This document shows, in pieces, positions 43,837-52,504 of a stretch of 64,000 nt of DNA. The position numbers and the translations under genes were made by a program. Each line of letters starts with the position of its first letter. The first letter of the stretch is position 1. This DNA is from Haloarchaeobius amylolyticus (GTDB lineage Archaea > Halobacteriota > Halobacteria > Halobacteriales > Natrialbaceae): assembly GCF_026616195.1 (NCBI RefSeq), contig NZ_JANHDH010000001.1:2294001-2358000 (forward strand), written 5' to 3'. Below the pieces are notes generated by a model. The model had not been told where the DNA came from. It searched no databases and was given only the letters and a program-made list of their open reading frames with translations.

Positions 43837-44580
43837 ATGCATACCCACACGAGACGGGCATTCCTGCGAGCCGCCGGGCCGGGCGTCCTGCTGGCCCTCG
43901 CCGGGTGTCTCACGGAGGCGCGCCCCGGGGACACGTCCACGGGCACCACCACCCGGACGGGCGAGACGTGGGCCGGCCCGCACCACAGGGGCCCCCACCA
44001 CGGCGAGGAGTACGGCCCACATCACGAGGGCGGTCACGGTCCCCATCACGGCGAGGAGTACGGCCCACATCACGAGGGCGGTCACGGCCCACATCACGGC
44101 CATCACCACGGCGACGGCACGGACCGCGGTCCCGTCTCCGCGCCGACCGCCCCGAGCGACGGCGCGACCGTCCGGATGGTGACCGATTCGGCGGGGACCC
44201 GCTTCGACCCGCCCCTGGTCTGGGTGACGCCGGGGTCGACCGTCGCCTTCGAGCTGGCGAGTGGGGTCCACTCGGCGACGGCCTACACCGCCGCCAACGG
44301 CCAGACGGACCGGGTTCCGGCCGGAGCCGCGTCCTGGGATAGCGGGACGCTCACCGAGGCGGGCGCGACGTTCGAACACACCTTCGAGCAGGCGGGCGTG
44401 TACGACTACTACTGCATCCCGCACCACGCGCTGGGGATGGTCGGGACCGTCGTGGTCGGGCGGCCGTCGCTCGCGGACCAGCCCGCGCTTACGGCAGGCC
44501 AGTCGGGCATCCCCCGGGCGGCCCACGAACGACTCGAAGAACTGCACGCGGCGGTTCGAGAACTGGTCACCACCGCCTGA
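43837..44580 (+). CDS. Halocyanin (blue copper lipoprotein), copy 2, His-rich linker
   Basis: The 247-residue paralogue of copy 1 has a twin-arginine start (THTRRAFLRAAG), lipobox AGC and a cupredoxin domain with ligands in SGVHSATA, YYCIPHHALGM. Between them lies a His-rich linker of about 55 residues containing two near-identical 16-residue units GPHHGEEYGPHHEGGH. That segment could store or deliver copper or other metal ions. The C-terminal helix is not shared with copy 1. Both genes likely form one transcription unit, spacing 81 bp. Confidence 0.9.
   Translation: MHTHTRRAFLRAAGPGVLLALAGCLTEARPGDTSTGTTTRTGETWAGPHHRGPHHGEEYGPHHEGGHGPHHGEEYGPHHEGGHGPHHGHHHGDGTDRGPVSAPTAPSDGATVRMVTDSAGTRFDPPLVWVTPGSTVAFELASGVHSATAYTAANGQTDRVPAGAASWDSGTLTEAGATFEHTFEQAGVYDYYCIPHHALGMVGTVVVGRPSLADQPALTAGQSGIPRAAHERLEELHAAVRELVTTA
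43990..44085 (+). repeat. In-frame tandem repeats, 2 x 48 bp, His-rich
   Basis: Two 48-bp units encode GPHHGEEYGPHHEGGH in halocyanin copy 2, differing at two bases. Each unit has four HH or GGH groups likely to bind metals. Confidence 0.9.
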
Positions 44581-44601
44581 GGGCGTCGCGACCCCGGGCG
44601 G

Positions 44602-45408
44602 TCACTCCAGTACGTGGCGCACGTCGTAGGAGCCGAGCACCCGCACCCAGCCGTTGCCGGCGATGTCCTCGATGACCGAGAGCGCCGACTGCGTGCGGTC
44701 CTCGTACAGGCCGGCGTCGACGTCGATGTGGAAGACGTAGTCGCCGAGGCGCTCGCCCGAGGGCCGGGACTCGATGCGGCTCAGGTTGATGTCGCGGTCG
44801 GCGAAGGGCTCCAGCAGTTCGAGCAACAGCCCGGGGTAGTTCGTGTTCGGGTAGACGACGAAGGAGGTCTTCCCGCCGGCCTCCGAGCGTTCGGCCGGCG
44901 GCGCGACGACGAAGAAGCGGGTCGCGTTCGAGGTGCGGTCCTGGATGTCCGCGGCGAGCACCTGTACCGTCTCGTCGGCGGTGCCCGGGTGCGCGATGGC
45001 CGCGACGGTCTCGTCCTCGCGGGCGTGTTCGACTCCCTGGGCCGTGCTCGCGACGGGTTCGCGCTCGATGCCGGGGTAGTTCGCGTCGAGGTACTCCCGG
45101 CACTGTGCGAGCGCCTGCGGGTGGCTCGCCACCGTGTCGAACGTCTCGGACTGGGCCAGCAGCGCGTGGCGGATGGGCGTGACGACCTCCTGGACGACCG
45201 CCACCTCGTAGGTCGCGAGGGCGTCGAGCGTCTCCGTGACGCTACCCTCGATGCTGTTCTCGATGGGGACGACGCCGCGGGCGGCGTCACCCTCGGCGAC
45301 GGCCTCGACGATGCTCGTCACCGATTCGCGGAACGACACGTCCTCGGCGACCGCGCGGGCGGCACGATGCGAGTACGTGCCCGCGGGTCCCAGCGTGACG
45401 ACTGTCAT
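44602..45408 (-). CDS. pheA: Prephenate dehydratase
   Basis: The 268-residue enzyme converts prephenate to phenylpyruvate in phenylalanine biosynthesis. The catalytic domain (residues 1-180) begins TLGPAGTYSHRAA and has the SNATRFFVV motif with the conserved Thr-Arg-Phe. The C-terminal ACT domain contains GLLLELLEPFADRDINLSRIESRPS, whose ESRP motif binds phenylalanine for feedback inhibition. There is no chorismate mutase domain. ATG 45408 begins MTVVTLGPAG; the upstream ATG at 45441 adds residues unlike the family. Confidence 0.95.
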   Translation of the reverse strand: MTVVTLGPAGTYSHRAARAVAEDVSFRESVTSIVEAVAEGDAARGVVPIENSIEGSVTETLDALATYEVAVVQEVVTPIRHALLAQSETFDTVASHPQALAQCREYLDANYPGIEREPVASTAQGVEHAREDETVAAIAHPGTADETVQVLAADIQDRTSNATRFFVVAPPAERSEAGGKTSFVVYPNTNYPGLLLELLEPFADRDINLSRIESRPSGERLGDYVFHIDVDAGLYEDRTQSALSVIEDIAGNGWVRVLGSYDVRHVLE

Positions 45409-45463
45409 GGCTGGCGGTACACCGCCCCCGCGGAAAAACACGTCGGGGACACAGACGGGACAG

Positions 45464-45730
45464 TCACCACCGTGGGCGCGACTCCGGCGACTGCATGGTC
45501 TGCAGGGTCAGGCGGTCGGGTCCATCGAAAGAGGCGACGTGCGACGGCTCGATGACGCAGCGTTCACGTCCGACCTGGTCGATGGCGTGCCGGACGCGAC
45601 TGGCGGGGAGTCCCCGGTCGAGGTCGACGAACGCCCGGCCGTCCTCGACGTGTTCGATGCGTCCGACCAGCTCACCGTCCGCGGTGAAGACGTGCTTTCC
45701 CTCGTCGCTGCGCCGGAAGGCGCGAGGCAT
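45464..45730 (-). CDS. PRC-barrel-like small protein
   Basis: The 88-residue protein contains KHVFTADGELVGRIEHVEDGRAFVDLDRGL, the pattern of a PRC-barrel domain. PRC-barrel proteins bind RNA-processing or photosynthetic partners and, in archaea, some act in cell division. The chain is short and there is no second domain, so the role here is unclear. It lies in the same direction downstream of the lpdA gene, 91 bp after its stop. Confidence 0.6.
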   Translation of the reverse strand: MPRAFRRSDEGKHVFTADGELVGRIEHVEDGRAFVDLDRGLPASRVRHAIDQVGRERCVIEPSHVASFDGPDRLTLQTMQSPESRPRW

Positions 45731-45821
45731 ACCAGTCGGTTGGAGTTCGGGGGCCTTCTGGTGGTTGCCTAATTCTGTTTGGTCGTCGGTGTGGCGACCC
45801 GAAAAGTGACCGTGTCGTCGC

Positions 45822-47282
45822 TTACCGGTTCAGCGTGTGGATGGCGTGGCCGAGCGCGTTCTCGGCGGCCTCCATCACGGCCTCGGCGAGCGTCGGGTGG
45901 GTGTGGACCGTCGCGGCCACGTCCTCGAGTGTGGCACCCATCTCGACGGCGAGCGACAGTTCGGCGATGAGTTCGGAGGCCTCGGGGCCGACGATCTGGG
46001 CGCCGAGCAGGAAACCCGAGTCCTCGTCGGCGACGACGCGGACGAAGCCGTCGGTCTCGCCCGTCGAGAGGGCGCGACCGCTGGCCTGGAAGGGGAACTT
46101 GCCCGTGACCGGGTCGAAGCCCTCCTCTTCGGCCTGCTGCTTCGTGAGCCCGACCGTGCCGATCTCGGGGTCGGTGAACACCGCGGCGGGCATCGCCATG
46201 TAGTCGAGGGCGGCGGGTTCGCCGGCGATGAACTCGGCGGCGACCTGCCCCTCCTTCGAGGCCTTGTGCGCGAGCATCGGCTCGCCGGCCACGTCGCCGA
46301 TGGCGAAGATGTTCTCGACGTTCGAGCGGGCGCGGTCGTCGGTCGGGATGAAGCCGTTGTCGTCGGTCTCGACGCCGGCAGCCTCGAGGTTCACCGTGTC
46401 GGTGACGGGCTGACGGCCGACCGCGACGAGCACCTTGTCACAGTCGAGTGCGAGCTCCTCGGCCTCGGCCTCTGCGGCCTGGCCGCCGTCGGTCGCGGCC
46501 GGGCTGGCGGTGACGGTGATGCCGCGGCCGTCGGCGCGCTCCTCCCAGTCCGAGGCGGAGTAGCCGAAGTGGAAGTCGATGCCGAGGTCCTCGGCGTGCT
46601 TGCGGACGATGCGGCTGATGTCGTCCTCGTACGGCGGGAGCACGTCGTCGAGCATCTCGACGACCGTGACGTCCGTGCCGAGCTTGGCGTAGACGGTCGC
46701 GAGCTCCATGCCGATGTAGCCCGCGCCGACGACGACGAGTTCGTCCGGGATCTCCTCCAGTTCCAGCGCCTCCTTCGAGGAGAGCACGTGCTCGCCGTCG
46801 AACTCGAAGCCGGGAATCTGGATGGGCCGCGAGCCGGTGGCGACGATGGCGTGCTCGAACTCGATGGACTCCGAGCCCTGGCCCTCGCCACTGTGGACGA
46901 TGCGGACCTTGTCGTTGCCGGCGAACTCCGCGGTGCCCTCGACGAGGTTGACGCCGTTGGCCTTGCAGAGCTTCTCGACGCCGCCGGTGAGCTGGTCGAC
47001 GACGCCGTCCTTCCAGTTGACCATCTGCGAGAGGTCCACGGCCGGGTTGGCATGGATACCCATCTCCTCGGCGCTGCCCGCGTCGTGGGCGAGCGAGGCG
47101 GCGGTGATCATCGCCTTCGACGGGATGCACCCGCGGTTCAGGCAGGCGCCGCCGTAGGCGTCCTTCTCGACGAGCGTGACGTCGAGGCCGAGTTGCCCGG
47201 CGCGGATGGCGGCGACGTAGCCGCCCGGTCCGGCACCGATTACCAGTACGTCCGTTCCTGTCGTGACGTCTCCAACGACCAT
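45822..47282 (-). CDS. lpdA: Dihydrolipoyl dehydrogenase (E3)
   Basis: This 486-residue FAD/NAD oxidoreductase re-oxidises the lipoyl groups of E2. FAD motif GAGPGGYVAA, redox disulfide GGACLNRGCIPSK, NAD motif VVGAGYIGMELA, second FAD motif FAIGDVAG and the C-terminal active His in HTHPTLAEAV are all present, so the enzyme appears complete. It is the last gene of the E1alpha-E1beta-E2-E3 operon; its start is two bases from the E2 stop. Confidence 0.96.
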   Translation of the reverse strand: MVVGDVTTGTDVLVIGAGPGGYVAAIRAGQLGLDVTLVEKDAYGGACLNRGCIPSKAMITAASLAHDAGSAEEMGIHANPAVDLSQMVNWKDGVVDQLTGGVEKLCKANGVNLVEGTAEFAGNDKVRIVHSGEGQGSESIEFEHAIVATGSRPIQIPGFEFDGEHVLSSKEALELEEIPDELVVVGAGYIGMELATVYAKLGTDVTVVEMLDDVLPPYEDDISRIVRKHAEDLGIDFHFGYSASDWEERADGRGITVTASPAATDGGQAAEAEAEELALDCDKVLVAVGRQPVTDTVNLEAAGVETDDNGFIPTDDRARSNVENIFAIGDVAGEPMLAHKASKEGQVAAEFIAGEPAALDYMAMPAAVFTDPEIGTVGLTKQQAEEEGFDPVTGKFPFQASGRALSTGETDGFVRVVADEDSGFLLGAQIVGPEASELIAELSLAVEMGATLEDVAATVHTHPTLAEAVMEAAENALGHAIHTLNR

Positions 47283-47283
47283 G

Positions 47284-48825
47284 TTATTCGAGTAGCAGGA
47301 GCTTGGGGTTCGAGAGGTACTCCTTGACCTTGTTGGTGAACTGTGCCGCGTACGCCCCGTCGACCAGCCGGTGGTCGAACGACAGCGAGAGCGTCATGAC
47401 GTGACGGATCTCGATGCTGTCCTCGCCGTTCTCGTCGGTGACGACGCGCGGCTTCTTCTTGATGGCGCCCAGCGCGAGGATGCCGACCTCGGGGTAGTTG
47501 ATGATGGGCGTGGCGTACTCGCCGCCGATGACGCCGACGTTCGTGATGGTGAACGTCCCGCCCTGCATCTCGTCCAGCGCGATGGAGCGGTCGCGGGCCT
47601 TCGTGACCAGCTCGTTCATCTCCGAGGAGAGCTGGAGCATGCCCTTCTTGTCCGCGTCCTTGACGACCGGGACCATCAGGCCCGCGTCGGTCGCCGCGGC
47701 GACGCCGATGTTGTAGTAGTTCTTCTGGACGATCTCCTCGTTCTCCTCGTCGAGCGAGGAGTTGAGCCGCGGGTACTCCTTGAGGGCCGCGGTGACGGCC
47801 TTCATCGCGAAGGGCATGTACGTCAACTTGATGTCCTTCTCCTCCGCGTGGGGCTTGAGCTCCTTGCGGGCCTCGACCAGCCCGGTCACGTCGACCTCGT
47901 CGTGGTGGGTGACGTGCGGGGCGGTGTACTTCGACTTCTGCATCTGGTCGCCGATGGCCTTGCGGACGCCCTTGTACGGGGTGCGCTCCTCGCGCGGGCG
48001 GTCCTCGCCGGCCGCCAGGGCCTGGGCGTCGGCCTGCTGTGCCTGCTGCTGGGCCTCGGCGTACTCCGTGACCGCCTCGGGCGTGACGAACGCCTGTCCG
48101 TCGCGCTCCTCGGTGGCGGGGACCGCGTTGATGTCGACGCCCTGCTCCTCGGCGAGCTTGCGGGTGGCCGGTGCCGCGAGCGTCTTGTCGCGGTCGGCGG
48201 CCTCGCGCTGGATGGTCTGGGCCGCCTGGCCGCCGCCGGTTCCAGAGTCGGCGGTCGCCGGCTCGGACGGGCTCTCGGCCTCGGCCTCCGCGGACGCGGG
48301 TTCGCTGGCGGGCTCGGGCTCGCCGCCGGACTCCGCGTGGGCGCGGACGTCCTGTTCGGTGATGCGGCCCGACGGGCCGGTTCCCGAGACCGCGTTGATG
48401 TCGACGTCGAGTTCGCGGGCGAGCCGGCGGGCGCTCGGGGGCGCGAACACGCGACCCGAGGGCGTCTCGGCCTCCGCGGCCTCGCCGCCGGCGTCGGCGG
48501 GTTCGGCCTCGGCGCCGGTGTCCGCCTCGGCAGCAGTGTCGGCCTCGGCGGGTTCGTCGGCACCGACGTCGTCGAGGTCGTCCTCGCCCTCGACGTTGTA
48601 GACCATGATGACGTTCCCGACCGGGACCATCTCGCCCTCCTCGGCGCGGAGCTCTTTCACCGTGCCGTTGTACGGCGAGGGGACCTCGACCAGTGCCTTG
48701 TCCGTCTCGACCTCGGCGACCGGCTGGTCCTCGGTGACCGTGTCGCCCTCTTCGACGAGCCACGAGACGAGTTCGCCTTCTGCGACGCCTTCACCGACGT
48801 CGGGGAGTTTGAATTCTCGTGCCAT
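47284..48825 (-). CDS. 2-oxoacid dehydrogenase E2, dihydrolipoyl acyltransferase
   Basis: The 513-residue enzyme transfers the acyl group from lipoyl arms to CoA. The lipoyl domain (residues 1-80) has the modified Lys in ETDKALVEVPSP. Two peripheral-subunit-binding domains follow: APPSARRLARELDVDINAV and AAPATRKLAEEQGVDINAV, separated by acidic/Ala-rich linkers. The catalytic domain ends with SFDHRLVDGAYAAQF, the conserved His-x3-Asp-Gly site. Most bacterial E2 proteins have one such binding domain; here there are two. ATG 48825 begins MAREFKLPDVGEG. Overlaps are minimal: one base to E1beta, one to E3. Confidence 0.95.
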   Translation of the reverse strand: MAREFKLPDVGEGVAEGELVSWLVEEGDTVTEDQPVAEVETDKALVEVPSPYNGTVKELRAEEGEMVPVGNVIMVYNVEGEDDLDDVGADEPAEADTAAEADTGAEAEPADAGGEAAEAETPSGRVFAPPSARRLARELDVDINAVSGTGPSGRITEQDVRAHAESGGEPEPASEPASAEAEAESPSEPATADSGTGGGQAAQTIQREAADRDKTLAAPATRKLAEEQGVDINAVPATEERDGQAFVTPEAVTEYAEAQQQAQQADAQALAAGEDRPREERTPYKGVRKAIGDQMQKSKYTAPHVTHHDEVDVTGLVEARKELKPHAEEKDIKLTYMPFAMKAVTAALKEYPRLNSSLDEENEEIVQKNYYNIGVAAATDAGLMVPVVKDADKKGMLQLSSEMNELVTKARDRSIALDEMQGGTFTITNVGVIGGEYATPIINYPEVGILALGAIKKKPRVVTDENGEDSIEIRHVMTLSLSFDHRLVDGAYAAQFTNKVKEYLSNPKLLLLE

Positions 48826-48826
48826 C

Positions 48827-49834
48827 TTAGAAGTCCATCGCCTCGCGGATGCCCTTCTTGATGCGCGCCGGCTCGGGGAGGTAGTAGTCCTCCAGCGCGT
48901 ACAGCGGGAACGGCGTGTCGAAGCCGGTGATGCGCTTGACCGGTGCCTCCTGGTAGAGGAGTGCCTCCTCCTGGATGATGGTCGCGATCTCGCCGCCGAG
49001 GCCGCCCGACTTGGGCGCCTCGTGGACGACGGCGGCACGACCGGTCTTCTTGAACGACTCGACGATGGTCTCCTCGTCGAGCGGGGAGATGGAGCGGATG
49101 TCGACGACCTCGACGTCGATGCCGTCCTCCTCTGCGAGTTCCTCGGCGGCCTCCATCGTCGGGCGGGTCATGGCGCCCCACGTGAACACGGAGATGTCCG
49201 CGCCCTCGCGGCGGACCGCGGCCTCACCGAGCGGGACCTCGTAGTCGCCGGTCGGGACCTCGTCGCGGAACGCGCGGTAGATGAGCTTCGGCTCGAGGAA
49301 GACGACCGGGTCGGGGTCGCGGATGGCCGAGATGAGCATGCCCTTCGCGTCGTAGGGCGTGCTCGGAATCTGTACCTTCAGGCCGGGCTGGTGGGCGAAC
49401 ATGGCCTCGGTCGACTCGGAGTGGTGCTCCGGGGCGCGGATGCCGCCACCGTAGGGGGCGCGGACGACCATCGGGCACGTGAACCGGCCGCGGCTGCGGG
49501 TGCGCAGGCGGGCGGCGTGGCTCACGATCTGGTCGAAGGCGGGGTAGATGAAGCCCATGAACTGGATCTCGGGCACGGGCTTCAGGCCGTAGGCGGCCAT
49601 CCCGATGGCGGTGCCGACGATGCCGGACTCGGCCAGCGGCGTGTCGATGACGCGGTCCTCGCCGAACTCGTCGTAGAGGCCTTCCGTGGCGCGGAAGACG
49701 CCGCCGTTCTTCCCGACGTCCTCGCCCATGACGATGACGTCGTCGTCGTTCTTCATCTCGGTGTACAGGCCGTCACGCACGGCCTGCACCAGGGTCAGGT
49801 TCTCCGTCTCGGTCTGGGTATCTTGCGTAGACAT
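48827..49834 (-). CDS. 2-oxoacid dehydrogenase E1, beta subunit
   Basis: This 335-residue transketolase-like subunit pairs with E1alpha to decarboxylate 2-oxoacids using thiamine diphosphate. The N-terminal MGEDVGKNGGVFRAT, the RAPYGGGIRAPEHHSES block and EVVDIRSISPLDEETI are typical. ATG 49834 (MSTQDT) was chosen over an ATG three codons upstream. The gap to E1alpha is five bases. The complex's in vivo substrate in haloarchaea is not settled, because pyruvate and 2-oxoglutarate are mainly oxidised by ferredoxin-dependent enzymes. Confidence 0.95.
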   Translation of the reverse strand: MSTQDTQTETENLTLVQAVRDGLYTEMKNDDDVIVMGEDVGKNGGVFRATEGLYDEFGEDRVIDTPLAESGIVGTAIGMAAYGLKPVPEIQFMGFIYPAFDQIVSHAARLRTRSRGRFTCPMVVRAPYGGGIRAPEHHSESTEAMFAHQPGLKVQIPSTPYDAKGMLISAIRDPDPVVFLEPKLIYRAFRDEVPTGDYEVPLGEAAVRREGADISVFTWGAMTRPTMEAAEELAEEDGIDVEVVDIRSISPLDEETIVESFKKTGRAAVVHEAPKSGGLGGEIATIIQEEALLYQEAPVKRITGFDTPFPLYALEDYYLPEPARIKKGIREAMDF

Positions 49835-49839
49835 TGATA

Positions 49840-50946
49840 TCACTCCAGCAGGGCGTCGTCGCCGAACTCTTCACGGACCTCGTTGAACCACTCCAGCTGT
49901 GCCTGGAGCTTCTGAGGCATGTCGGCGTACACGTGCTTGAAAATCTCTTCGGGTTCCGGGCGTTCGACCGCCTCGGCCGCGCTGATGGCGTCGGCGACCT
50001 CGTCCTCGATCTCCGCGGTGATGGCCTCGACGCGCTCGTCGTCGAGCAGGCCGTGGTTCCGGAGGAACGTCTCCATCCGCGGGATGGGGTCCTTCTGCTT
50101 CCAGCGCTCGACCTCCTCGTCGTCGCGGTAGACCGAGGGGTCGTCGGCGGTGGTGTGGGCACCGAAGCGGTACTGGACCGCCTCGATGAGGGTCGGCCGC
50201 AGTTCGTCGTCGTCCGGGTTCTTCGCCTTGTTGACGGCGTCGCGGGTGACCTTGTACACCGCGAGGGGGTCCATCCCGTCGACCTGGACGCCCTCGAAGC
50301 CGTACGCTTCGGCCTTCTGGGCGATGGTCTCGGAGGCCGTCTGGCGCTCGCGCGGGACCGAGATGGCCCACTGGTTGTTGTTGCAGAAGAAGACGTTCGG
50401 GGTGTCGAACACCCCGGCGAAGTTCAGGCCCTCGTGGAAGTCGCCCTCAGAGGTCGCGCCGTCACCGAAGTAGGTGATGAACGCCTTCTCCTCGCCCTTG
50501 AGCTTCGAGGCCCAGGCGGCCCCGGTGCCGTGGACGACCTGTGTCGCGATGGGGACCGCGACGGTGAAGATGTTCAGGTCCGCGGGGATGGCGTTCCCCT
50601 GCTCGTGACCCATCCAGTAGAGGAGGGTCCGCTTGAGCGAGAGCCCCCGGACGAGGGCGGCCGCGTGTTCGCGGTAAGAGGGGAACAGCCAGTCGTCGTC
50701 GTCCAGCGCGTGGGCGCTGCCGACCTGGGCACCCTCCTGCCCCGAGAGGGGTGGGTAGGTGCCCATGCGGCCCTGTCGTTGCAGGCTGACCGCGCGCTGG
50801 TCGAAGTGGCGGGCCAGCCGCATCTGTTTGTACATCTCGACGAGCTTGTCGTCGTCGACCTCCGGCACCTCCGCACCGTCGAGGACTCGACCCGCGTCGT
50901 CGAGTACCTGTACACGGTCACGGGGGTTGTGCTGTAACGTGCTCAC
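49840..50946 (-). CDS. 2-oxoacid dehydrogenase E1, alpha subunit
   Basis: This 368-residue thiamine diphosphate-binding subunit has the cofactor motif starting [13 protein letters not shown] and ending CNNNQ. Family blocks [20 protein letters not shown] and [12 protein letters not shown] are clear. GTG 50946 was chosen because on the minus strand AAGGTGGG (50954-50961) lies seven bases before it, an unusual case of a Shine-Dalgarno-like site in this window. A TATA-like element (50989-50997) lies about 45 bp upstream, allowing a short leader. It is the first gene of the operon with E1beta, E2 and E3. Confidence 0.92.
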   Translation of the reverse strand: MSTLQHNPRDRVQVLDDAGRVLDGAEVPEVDDDKLVEMYKQMRLARHFDQRAVSLQRQGRMGTYPPLSGQEGAQVGSAHALDDDDWLFPSYREHAAALVRGLSLKRTLLYWMGHEQGNAIPADLNIFTVAVPIATQVVHGTGAAWASKLKGEEKAFITYFGDGATSEGDFHEGLNFAGVFDTPNVFFCNNNQWAISVPRERQTASETIAQKAEAYGFEGVQVDGMDPLAVYKVTRDAVNKAKNPDDDELRPTLIEAVQYRFGAHTTADDPSVYRDDEEVERWKQKDPIPRMETFLRNHGLLDDERVEAITAEIEDEVADAISAAEAVERPEPEEIFKHVYADMPQKLQAQLEWFNEVREEFGDDALLE

Positions 50947-51293
50947 GGTAGAACCCACCTTGACATGTGTGTCACGTCTCTCGCTCGCGTTATATTGTTT
51001 TCGTAAAAACGTTGCTTTCGGACTCATTCTTGCCACGCTGTCGCAAAGATTCACGCAAATCGGCGAAAATTCGAACAAATTTAAAATTCACGTGGACGAA
51101 CCGTCTCCTTTGTGGGTCTATCACGGTTTTACCAACGGGATTCTGGACGGATGGGCGGGTTCGATGGGTGTGTCTCGGTACCATGCTGCGGTCGATTTCC
51201 GGCTGTTCTGTGGTACCGACCCACACTTTCGCGGCCGACCTCTCGCTCCCGCTTGCATATCACCAATCTGAATGTTCTGGTGGTCGCTGGTGT
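50947..51293. other. A/T-rich upstream region of the oxoacid dehydrogenase operon
   Basis: This gap (50947-51293 plus the repeat to 51422) holds the operon promoter (TATA-like at 50989-50997 on the minus strand) and an A/T-rich belt to about 51090, with AAATTTAAAATTC (51077-51089) facing right. Short ORFs exist on both strands but lack family resemblance. It is regulatory rather than coding, as judged from composition. Confidence 0.5.
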
Positions 51294-51335
51294 CGCTCAG
51301 TCCGAGGCGACGCTTCGCGCCGCCTCGCGTGCCTC
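51294..51335. repeat. Duplicate of the lipA 3' end, copy 1
   Basis: These 42 bases are identical to 51420-51461, which includes the last codons and stop of lipA. The spacing is 126 bp. The second copy's intact gene end lies inside lipA; this one lies outside, so it may be the remnant of an older lipA end. Confidence 0.9.
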
Positions 51336-51419
51336 ACGGGTCGCGCACTCCCCGTTCGGCTAATCGGAGGCCACTCTACGAGCGGCCTCCCGTGCTCGCG
51401 GCTCACTGCGTTCGCCGCT

Positions 51420-51461
51420 CGCTCAGTCCGAGGCGACGCTTCGCGCCGCCTCGCGTGCCTC
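51420..51461. repeat. Duplicate of the lipA 3' end, copy 2 (in the gene)
   Basis: This is the partner of 51294-51335. It covers the lipA stop codon (minus-strand TGA at 51423-51425) and its last twelve codons. Between the copies lies GC-rich DNA with the short palindromic GCGGC...GCCGC motif around CACTGCGTTCG. Confidence 0.9.
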
Positions 51462-52367
51462 CTCCACGCTCTTCCCATCCCGGAGGACGGCGTCGACGAA
51501 CAGCTCGCCGGCCTTGTACGACGACCGGACCATCGGGCCGGAGGCGCAGTACAGGAAGCCGAGTTCGTCCTCGGCGACCGCGCGCCACGTGTCGAACTCG
51601 TCGGGATGGACGTAGCGCTCCACGTCGAGGTGGGTGCGCGACGGCTGGAGGTACTGGCCCAGCGTCACCACGTCCACGTCGATCTCGTGGAGGTCCGAGA
51701 GGGTCTGGTAGATCTCGTGGTGGTACTCGCCGACGCCGAGCATCAGGCTCGTCTTCGTGTAGATGTCGGACTCGCGCGAGACCTGTTCGAGCACCGAGAG
51801 CGACTGCTCGTAGCCGGCGCGGCGGTCCCGGACCGGCCACTGGAGGCGCTCGACGGTCTCGACGTTGTGCGCGATGACGTCCGGCTCGGCGTCGATGATC
51901 TTCCGGACGAGGTCGGGTTCGCCCTGGAAGTCCGGGATGAGGACCTCGACGAGGATACCGGGGTGGCGCTGTTTGATCTCCCGGATGGTCTCGGCGAAGT
52001 GGCCCGCGCCCTGGTCGGGGAGGTCGTCCCGGTCGACCGAGGTCAGGACGACGTAGTCCAGCCCGATCTCGGCGATGGCGGAGGCGACGTTCGCCGGCTC
52101 GTCGGGGTCCAGCGGCTCCATGCCACCGGTCTCCACGTCACAGAAGTTACACCCGCGCGAGCAGCGATGCCCCATCAGCATGAAGGTGGCCGTCCCGCCG
52201 TCGCCCGACCCGTTGCGACCGCTCCAGCACTCGCCGAGGTTCGGACAGTTGGCCTCCTCGCACACCGTGTTGAGGTCGTGCTCGCGGAGCGTCTGCTTGA
52301 TGTCCGTGAACTGGCGGCCCGACGGCGGCCGCATCTTCAGCCAGTCGGGCTTCCGGGAGCGACTCAT
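51423..52367 (-). CDS. lipA: Lipoyl synthase LipA
   Basis: This 314-residue radical-SAM enzyme inserts two sulfur atoms into protein-bound octanoyl groups to form the lipoyl cofactor that E2 needs. The auxiliary iron-sulfur cluster cysteines are in EEANCPNLGECWS and the radical-SAM cluster motif is CSRGCNFCDV. ATG 52367 begins MSRSRKPDW. CTTTTTGT on the minus strand about 29 bp upstream is a TATA candidate. The position next to the operon suggests joint use with the E2 protein. The last residues belong to a sequence repeated downstream. Confidence 0.93.
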   Translation of the reverse strand: MSRSRKPDWLKMRPPSGRQFTDIKQTLREHDLNTVCEEANCPNLGECWSGRNGSGDGGTATFMLMGHRCSRGCNFCDVETGGMEPLDPDEPANVASAIAEIGLDYVVLTSVDRDDLPDQGAGHFAETIREIKQRHPGILVEVLIPDFQGEPDLVRKIIDAEPDVIAHNVETVERLQWPVRDRRAGYEQSLSVLEQVSRESDIYTKTSLMLGVGEYHHEIYQTLSDLHEIDVDVVTLGQYLQPSRTHLDVERYVHPDEFDTWRAVAEDELGFLYCASGPMVRSSYKAGELFVDAVLRDGKSVEEAREAARSVASD

Positions 52368-52504
52368 GGCAAAATCTGCGGCTCGGGTGGACAAAAAGCG
52401 TGGGGATTGTGCGCCGGGGGGTAAACTCCCCACGGAGAACCCGTTTCCATCGGTGATGGTCGGTAGGGTTTTATGCGATGCGTGTACCAGTTTAGCAATA
52501 CGAA

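Noticed and set aside
43636-44085. A CRISPR-like array, because of regular repeats
   Set aside because: The repeats are in frame, contiguous without spacers and encode His-rich protein segments.
50990-51226. A 78-codon minus-strand ORF upstream of E1alpha
   Set aside because: It is basic, overlaps the operon promoter, and shows no homology I recognise. Haloarchaeal proteins are normally acidic.
51112-51363. A leaderless GTG-started ORF of 83 codons to the right of a TATA-like site
   Set aside because: Its second half runs through the duplicated lipA end in another frame, composition is not typical of halophilic proteins (few acidic residues), and it has no recognisable family.
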